Positions 57,378 through 64,000 of a stretch of DNA of 64,000 nt are shown one piece after another. The position numbers and the translations under genes are program-made. The notes below the pieces were generated by a model that worked only from the letters and a program-made list of their open reading frames with translations, was not told where the DNA came from and made no database searches. Origin of the DNA: Eutrigla gurnardus (Eukaryota > Chordata > Actinopteri > Perciformes > Triglidae); NCBI GenBank assembly GCA_963514095.1, contig CAUPSS010000273.1:62001-126000 (forward strand). Reading direction: 5' to 3'. Positions within the stretch are counted from its first letter, which is position 1, and the number at the start of each line of letters is the position of its first letter.

Positions 57378-60300
57378 TAGTCCCTCCATGTTGGTCTGCT
57401 CTGCTAGTCCCTCCATGTTGGTCTGCTGGGCCTGTCCCTCCATGTTGGTCTGCTCTGCTTGTCCCTCCATGTTGGTCTGCTCTGCTAGTCCCTCCATGTT
57501 GGTCTGCTGTGCCTGGCCCTCCATGTTGGTCTGCTCTGCTAGTCCCTCCATGTTGGTCTGCTCTAACTGTCCCTCCATGTTGGTCTGCTCTGCTAGTCCC
57601 TCCATGTTGGTCTGCTCTGCTAGTCCCTCCATGTTGGTCTGCTCTGCTAGTCCCTCCATGTTGGTCTGCTCTGCTAGTCCCTCCATGTTGGTCTGCTCTG
57701 CTAGTCCCTCCATGTTGGTCTGCTGTGCCTGGCCCTCCATGTTGGTCTGCTCTGCCAGTCCCTCCATGTTGGTCTGCTCTGCTAGTCCCTCCATATTGGT
57801 CTGCTGTGCCTGGCCCTCCATGTTGGTCTGCTCTGCTAGTCCCTCCATGTTGGTCTGCTCTGCTAGTCCCTCCATGTTGGTCTGCTCTGCTAGTCCCTCC
57901 ATGTTGGTCTGCTCTGCTAGTCCCTCCATGTTGGTCTGCTGTGCCTGGCCCTCCATGTTGGTCTGCTCTGCTAGTCCCTCCATGTTGGTCTGCTCTGCTA
58001 GTCCCTCCATGTTGGTCTGCTCTGCTAGTCCCTCCATGTTGGTCTGCTGTGCCTGGCCCTCCATGTTGGTCTGCTCTGCTTGTCCCTCCATGTTGGTCTG
58101 CTCTGCTAGTCCCTCCATGTTGGTCTGCTGGGCCTGTCCCTCCATGTTGGTCTGCTCTGCTTGTCCCTCCATGTTGGTCTGCTCTGCTAGTCCCTCCATG
58201 TTGGTCTGCTCTGCTAGTCCCTCCATGTTGGTCTGCTGTGCCTGGCCCTCCATGTTGGTCTGCTCTGCTAGTCCCTCCATGTTGGTCTGCTCTGCTAGTC
58301 CCTCCATGTTGGTCTGCTCTGCTAGTCCCTCCATGTTGGTCTGCTCTGCTAGTCCCTCCATGTTGGTCTGCTGTGCCTGGCCCTCCATGTTGGTCTGCTC
58401 TGCTAGTCCCTCCATGTTGGTCTGCTCTGCTAGTCCCTCCATGTTGGTCTGCTCTGCTAGTCCCTCCATGTTGGTCTGCTCTGCTAGTCCCTCCATGTTG
58501 GTCTGCTGTGCCTGGCCCTCCATGTTGGTCTGCTCTGCTAGTCCCTCCATGTTGGTCTGCTGGGCCTGGCCCTCCATGTTGGTCTGCTCTGCTAGTCCCT
58601 CCATGTTGGTCTGCTCTAACTGTCCCTCCATGTTGGTCTGCTCTGCTAGTCCCTCCATGTTGGTCTGCTCTGCTAGTCCCTCCATGTTGGTCTGCTCTGC
58701 TAGTCCCTCCATGTTGGTCTGCTCTGCTAGTCCCTCCATGTTGGTCTGCTGTGCCTGGCCCTCCATGTTGGTCTGCTCTGCCAGTCCCTCCATGTTGGTC
58801 TGCTCTGCTAGTCCCTCCATGTTGGTCTGCTGTGCCTGGCCCTCCATGTTGGTCTGCTCTGCTAGTCCCTCCATGTTGGTCTGCTCTGCTAGTCCCTCCA
58901 TGTTGGTCTGCTCTGCTAGTCCCTCCATGTTGGTCTGCTCTGCTAGTCCCTCCATGTTGGTCTGCTGTGCCTGGCCCTCCATGTTGGTCTGCTCTGCTAG
59001 TCCCTCCATGTTGGTCTGCTCTGCTAGTCCCTCCATGTTGGTCTGCTCTGCTAGTCCCTCCATGTTGGTCTGCTGTGCCTGGCCCTCCATGTTGGTCTTC
59101 TCTGCTAGTCCCTCCATGTTGGTCTGCTGGGCCTGGCCCTCCATGTTGGTCTGCTCTGCTAGTCCCTCCATGTTGGTCTGCTCTGCTAGTCCCTCCATGT
59201 TGGTCTGCTCTGCTAGTCCCTCCATGTTGGTCTGCTGGGCCTGGCCCTCCATGTTGGTCTGCTCTGCTAGTCCCTCCATGTTGGTCTGCTCTGCTAGTCC
59301 CTCCATGTTGGTCTGCTCTGGTAGTCCCTCCATGTTGGTCTGCTCTGCTAGTCCCTCCATGTTGGTCTGCTGGGCCTGTCCCTCCATGTTGGTCTGCTCT
59401 GCTTGTCCCTCCATGTTGGTCTGCTCTGCTAGTCCCTCCATGTTGGTCTGCTCTGCTAGTCCCTCCATGTTGGTCTGCTGTGCCTGGCCCTCCATGTTGG
59501 TCTGCTCTGCTAGTCCCTCCATGTTGGTCTGCTCTGCTAGTCCCTCCATGTTGGTCTGCTCTGCTAGTCCCTCCATGTTGGTCTGCTCTGCTAGTCCCTC
59601 CATGTTGGTCTGCTGTGCCTGGCCCTCCATGTTGGTCTGCTCTGCTAGTCCCTCCATGTTGGTCTGCTCTGCTAGTCCCTCCATGTTGGTCTGCTCTGCT
59701 AGTCCCTCCATGTTGGTCTGCTCTGCTAGTCCCTCCATGTTGGTCTGCTGGGCCTGTCCCTCCATGTTGGTCTGCTCTGCTTGTCCCTCCATGTTGGTCT
59801 GCTCTGCTAGTCCCTCCATGTTGGTCTGCTCTGCTAGTCCCTCCATGTTGGTCTGCTGGGCCTGTCCCTCCATGTTGGTCTGCTCTGCTTGTCCCTCCAT
59901 GTTGGTCTGCTCTGCTAGTCCCTCCATGTTGGTCTGCTGTGCCTGGCCCTCCATGTTGGTCTGCTCTGCTAGTCCCTCCATGTTGGTCTGCTGTGCCTGG
60001 CCCTCCATGTTGGTCTGCTCTGCTAGTCCCTCCATGTTGGTCTGCTCTGCTAGTCCCTCCATGTTGGTCTGCTGTGCCTGGCCCTCCATGTTGGTCTGCT
60101 CTGCTACTCCCTCCATGTTGGTCTGCTCTGCTAGTCCCTCCATGTTGGTCTGCTGTGCCTGGCCCTCCATGTTGGTCTGCTCTGCTAGTCCCTCCATGTT
60201 GGTCTGCTCTGCTAGTCCCTCCATGTTGGTCTGCTCTGCTAGTCCCTCCATGTTGGTCTGCTGTGCCTGGCCCTCCATGTTGGTCTGCTCTGCTAGTCCC

Positions 60301-60382
60301 TCCATGTTGGTCTGCTGGGCCTGTCCCTCCATGTTGGTCTGCTCTGCTAGTCCCTCCATGTTGGTCTGCTCTGCTAGTCCCT
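57378..60382. repeat. 3,618-bp tandem duplication, copy 1 (shared part)
   Basis: TCTAACTGT at 57561 and 58614, CATATTGG near 57,792 and TCTGCTACT near 60,102 all recur 134 units (3,618 bp) to the right. The left limit is set by a mismatch at 57377 (C here, G at 60995). Confidence 0.85.
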
Positions 60383-60995
60383 CCATGTTGGTCTGCTCTG
60401 CTAGTCCCTCCATGTTGGTCTGCTCTGCTAGTCCCTCCATGTTGGTCTGCTGGGCCTGTCCCTCCATGTTGGTCTGCTCTGCTTGTCCCTCCATGTTGGT
60501 CTGCTCTGCTAGTCCCTCCATGTTGGTCTGCTGTGCCTGGCCCTCCATGTTGGTCTGCTCTGCTAGTCCCTCCATGTTGGTCTGCTCTGCTAGTCCCTCC
60601 ATGTTGGTCTGCTCTGCTAGTCCCTCCATGTTGGTCTGCTCTGCTAGTCCCTCCATGTTGGTCTGCTCTGCTAGTCCCTCCATGTTGGTCTGCTCTGCTT
60701 GTCCCTCCATGTTGGTCTGCTCTGCTAGTCCCTCCATGTTGGTCTGCTCTGCTAGTCCCTCCATGTTGGTCTGCTCTGCTAGTCCCTCCATGTTGGTCTG
60801 CTCTGCTAGTCCCTCCATGTTGGTCTGCTCTGCTAGTCCCTCCATGTTGGTCTGCTCTGCTTGTCCCTCCATGTTGGTCTGCTCTGCTAGTCCCTCCATG
60901 TTGGTCTGCTGGGCCTGGCCCTCCATGTTGGTCTGCTCTGCTAGTCCCTCCATGTTGGTCTGCTCTGCTAGTCCCTCCATGTTGGTCTGCTCTGG

Positions 60996-63900
60996 TAGTC
61001 CCTCCATGTTGGTCTGCTCTGCTAGTCCCTCCATGTTGGTCTGCTGGGCCTGTCCCTCCATGTTGGTCTGCTCTGCTTGTCCCTCCATGTTGGTCTGCTC
61101 TGCTAGTCCCTCCATGTTGGTCTGCTGTGCCTGGCCCTCCATGTTGGTCTGCTCTGCTAGTCCCTCCATGTTGGTCTGCTCTAACTGTCCCTCCATGTTG
61201 GTCTGCTCTGCTAGTCCCTCCATGTTGGTCTGCTCTGCTAGTCCCTCCATGTTGGTCTGCTCTGCTAGTCCCTCCATGTTGGTCTGCTCTGCTAGTCCCT
61301 CCATGTTGGTCTGCTCTGCTAGTCCCTCCATGTTGGTCTGCTGTGCCTGGCCCTCCATGTTGGTCTGCTCTGCCAGTCCCTCCATGTTGGTCTGCTCTGC
61401 TAGTCCCTCCATATTGGTCTGCTGTGCCTGGCCCTCCATGTTGGTCTGCTCTGCTAGTCCCTCCATGTTGGTCTGCTCTGCTAGTCCCTCCATGTTGGTC
61501 TGCTCTGCTAGTCCCTCCATGTTGGTCTGCTCTGCTAGTCCCTCCATGTTGGTCTGCTGTGCCTGGCCCTCCATGTTGGTCTGCTCTGCTAGTCCCTCCA
61601 TGTTGGTCTGCTCTGCTAGTCCCTCCATGTTGGTCTGCTCTGCTAGTCCCTCCATGTTGGTCTGCTGTGCCTGGCCCTCCATGTTGGTCTGCTCTGCTTG
61701 TCCCTCCATGTTGGTCTGCTCTGCTAGTCCCTCCATGTTGGTCTGCTGGGCCTGTCCCTCCATGTTGGTCTGCTCTGCTTGTCCCTCCATGTTGGTCTGC
61801 TCTGCTAGTCCCTCCATGTTGGTCTGCTCTGCTAGTCCCTCCATGTTGGTCTGCTGTGCCTGGCCCTCCATGTTGGTCTGCTCTGCTAGTCCCTCCATGT
61901 TGGTCTGCTCTGCTAGTCCCTCCATGTTGGTCTGCTCTGCTAGTCCCTCCATGTTGGTCTGCTCTGCTAGTCCCTCCATGTTGGTCTGCTGTGCCTGGCC
62001 CTCCATGTTGGTCTGCTCTGCTAGTCCCTCCATGTTGGTCTGCTCTGCTAGTCCCTCCATGTTGGTCTGCTCTGCTAGTCCCTCCATGTTGGTCTGCTCT
62101 GCTAGTCCCTCCATGTTGGTCTGCTGTGCCTGGCCCTCCATGTTGGTCTGCTCTGCTAGTCCCTCCATGTTGGTCTGCTGGGCCTGGCCCTCCATGTTGG
62201 TCTGCTCTGCTAGTCCCTCCATGTTGGTCTGCTCTAACTGTCCCTCCATGTTGGTCTGCTCTGCTAGTCCCTCCATGTTGGTCTGCTCTGCTAGTCCCTC
62301 CATGTTGGTCTGCTCTGCTAGTCCCTCCATGTTGGTCTGCTCTGCTAGTCCCTCCATGTTGGTCTGCTGTGCCTGGCCCTCCATGTTGGTCTGCTCTGCC
62401 AGTCCCTCCATGTTGGTCTGCTCTGCTAGTCCCTCCATGTTGGTCTGCTGTGCCTGGCCCTCCATGTTGGTCTGCTCTGCTAGTCCCTCCATGTTGGTCT
62501 GCTCTGCTAGTCCCTCCATGTTGGTCTGCTCTGCTAGTCCCTCCATGTTGGTCTGCTCTGCTAGTCCCTCCATGTTGGTCTGCTGTGCCTGGCCCTCCAT
62601 GTTGGTCTGCTCTGCTAGTCCCTCCATGTTGGTCTGCTCTGCTAGTCCCTCCATGTTGGTCTGCTCTGCTAGTCCCTCCATGTTGGTCTGCTGTGCCTGG
62701 CCCTCCATGTTGGTCTTCTCTGCTAGTCCCTCCATGTTGGTCTGCTGGGCCTGGCCCTCCATGTTGGTCTGCTCTGCTAGTCCCTCCATGTTGGTCTGCT
62801 CTGCTAGTCCCTCCATGTTGGTCTGCTCTGCTAGTCCCTCCATGTTGGTCTGCTGGGCCTGGCCCTCCATGTTGGTCTGCTCTGCTAGTCCCTCCATGTT
62901 GGTCTGCTCTGCTAGTCCCTCCATGTTGGTCTGCTCTGGTAGTCCCTCCATGTTGGTCTGCTCTGCTAGTCCCTCCATGTTGGTCTGCTGGGCCTGTCCC
63001 TCCATGTTGGTCTGCTCTGCTTGTCCCTCCATGTTGGTCTGCTCTGCTAGTCCCTCCATGTTGGTCTGCTCTGCTAGTCCCTCCATGTTGGTCTGCTGTG
63101 CCTGGCCCTCCATGTTGGTCTGCTCTGCTAGTCCCTCCATGTTGGTCTGCTCTGCTAGTCCCTCCATGTTGGTCTGCTCTGCTAGTCCCTCCATGTTGGT
63201 CTGCTCTGCTAGTCCCTCCATGTTGGTCTGCTGTGCCTGGCCCTCCATGTTGGTCTGCTCTGCTAGTCCCTCCATGTTGGTCTGCTCTGCTAGTCCCTCC
63301 ATGTTGGTCTGCTCTGCTAGTCCCTCCATGTTGGTCTGCTCTGCTAGTCCCTCCATGTTGGTCTGCTGGGCCTGTCCCTCCATGTTGGTCTGCTCTGCTT
63401 GTCCCTCCATGTTGGTCTGCTCTGCTAGTCCCTCCATGTTGGTCTGCTCTGCTAGTCCCTCCATGTTGGTCTGCTGGGCCTGTCCCTCCATGTTGGTCTG
63501 CTCTGCTTGTCCCTCCATGTTGGTCTGCTCTGCTAGTCCCTCCATGTTGGTCTGCTGTGCCTGGCCCTCCATGTTGGTCTGCTCTGCTAGTCCCTCCATG
63601 TTGGTCTGCTGTGCCTGGCCCTCCATGTTGGTCTGCTCTGCTAGTCCCTCCATGTTGGTCTGCTCTGCTAGTCCCTCCATGTTGGTCTGCTGTGCCTGGC
63701 CCTCCATGTTGGTCTGCTCTGCTACTCCCTCCATGTTGGTCTGCTCTGCTAGTCCCTCCATGTTGGTCTGCTGTGCCTGGCCCTCCATGTTGGTCTGCTC
63801 TGCTAGTCCCTCCATGTTGGTCTGCTCTGCTAGTCCCTCCATGTTGGTCTGCTCTGCTAGTCCCTCCATGTTGGTCTGCTGTGCCTGGCCCTCCATGTTG

Positions 63901-64000
63901 GTCTGCTCTGCTAGTCCCTCCATGTTGGTCTGCTGGGCCTGTCCCTCCATGTTGGTCTGCTCTGCTAGTCCCTCCATGTTGGTCTGCTCTGCTAGTCCCT
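60996..64000. repeat. 3,618-bp tandem duplication, copy 2 (cut by window edge)
   Basis: TCTAACTGT at 61179 and 62232, CATATTGG near 61,410 and TCTGCTACT near 63,720 match copy 1. Agreement continues to the last base of the window, so the true length of the shared part is unknown. Confidence 0.85.

Larger units (their letters stand above)
55137..63977 (-). other. Longest open frame (2,946 codons), repeat-derived, not called as a gene
   Basis: The minus strand is open from the right edge down to 55137. It reads as MEGLAEQTN-type nonapeptides through 55735, then after the frame shift at remnant 55722 as TSRADQHGG-type nonapeptides, and stops after remnant 55142. The first ATG is only one of the ATGs present in nearly every unit, and the frame runs off the window, so no start is supported. 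There is no signal peptide, non-repeat domain, intron signal or polyadenylation context. An open frame this long follows from a 27-bp unit with no stop in that phase. A real repeat protein cannot be excluded without transcripts, but similar open frames exist on the other strand. Confidence 0.12.
1..64000. repeat. 27-bp minisatellite/satellite array filling the window
   Basis: Every base belongs to head-to-tail copies of a 27-bp unit on the same strand. Bases 1-9 of the unit are CCCTCCATG, bases 10-18 are TTGGTCTGC and bases 19-27 are most often TCTGCTAGT. Distances between all truncated units equal a whole number of 27-bp units plus 13 (plus 9 once), so the decomposition closes exactly at 64,000 bases. 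Bases 1-18 are nearly invariant. Bases 19-27 carry recurrent forms, mainly TGTGCCTGG, TGGGCCTGT, TGGGCCTGG and TCTGCTTGT, with rarer TCTGCTACT, TCTAACTGT, TCTGGTAGT, TCTGCCAGT, TCTTCTAGT, TCTGATAGT and TCTGCATGT. No inversion, inserted element or unique sequence was seen. The array continues past both window edges. A eukaryotic origin is inferred, not shown. Confidence 0.98.
55735..64000. repeat. Zone without truncated units, open to the right
   Basis: 306 full units plus four bases with no 13-bp remnant, so the phase is constant for 8,266 bp. TCACTCC units are also absent. TCTAACTGT markers at 57561, 58614, 61179 and 62232 alternate spacings of 1,053 and 2,565 bp. Confidence 0.93.

Noticed and set aside
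1..64000. CRISPR array
   Set aside because: There are no spacers: repeats are directly adjacent, and variation is substitution inside the unit rather than unique inserts.
1..64000. PRDM9-type recombination motif (CCTCCAT in every unit)
   Set aside because: Only the first half of the 13-base human degenerate motif fits; the bases after it do not. The species is also unknown.
1..64000. Telomeric or G-quadruplex-forming repeat
   Set aside because: The unit is not telomere-like, and each 27-bp unit has only short G runs (GG, GGG) too far apart for a regular four-tract quadruplex.
1..64000. Transposon or retroviral origin
   Set aside because: No terminal repeats, target-site duplications, transposase, reverse transcriptase or integrase sequence occurs anywhere in the window.
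1..64000. Bacterial or phage origin
   Set aside because: No gene, ribosome-binding site or operon appears in 64 kb, which would be extraordinary for a prokaryote. A CpG-free multi-kilobase higher-order satellite fits a eukaryote better, although this is inference.
1..64000. CTAG palindrome and CCATGTTGG near-palindrome in each unit as operator sites
   Set aside because: Both are short and are repeated with the unit. Nothing nearby could be regulated, and the CTAG is lost in many common variants.

Overview
The whole window lies inside one tandem array. It contains no unique-sequence gene, RNA gene, mobile element or CRISPR array, and neither edge of the array is reached. The unit is 27 bp (a clean consensus copy is at 229-255). 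Spacing arithmetic accounts for every base: 2,355 full units (the first lacks one base), 31 copies of a 13-bp truncated unit, one 9-bp truncated unit, and 4 bases of the next unit at the right edge. No other length change was found in 64 kb. Almost all variation is substitution, concentrated in the last nine bases of the unit.

The size, purity, near-absence of CpG and lack of any gene point to a eukaryotic minisatellite or satellite locus, probably subtelomeric, pericentromeric or a giant VNTR. The species cannot be named from this sequence. The consensus is about 56% G+C and 70% pyrimidine on the + strand.

Because 27 is divisible by 3 and two of the three frames on each strand lack a consensus stop, the array gives very long open frames on both strands. 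The minus strand reads as 9-residue repeats (MEGLAEQTN or MEGQAQQTN in one frame, TSRADQHGG in another). The plus strand reads as PSMLVCSAS and PPCWSALLV. I treat these as consequences of the repeat. Each 13-bp remnant shifts the frame, 18 recurrent TGA codons break the best minus frame, and there is no non-repetitive start, terminus or splice context.

Layout. 1-6.9 kb: mixed blocks with a 1,214-bp tandem duplication. 6.9-22.7 kb: a 47-unit (1,269-bp) higher-order repeat, duplicated within blocks offset by 5,642, 4,751 and 10,393 bp. 22.1-36.1 kb: a 1,741-bp block matching 216-1,956, then a 3,590-bp tandem duplication. 36.1-40.9 kb: more 1,269-bp repeats. 40.9-48.6 kb: a 3,981-bp tandem duplication. 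47-51.3 kb: 1,269-bp repeats, one contracted by 14 units. 51.3-55.7 kb: blocks built around a 580-bp module that occurs four times from 42.4 kb onward. 55.7-64 kb: a zone with no truncated units and a 3,618-bp periodicity. The picture is repeated unequal exchange or amplification of multi-kilobase segments, with the 13-bp remnants and rare unit variants as tracers. I see no evidence of a new molecular system; the noteworthy content is the nested architecture of the array.
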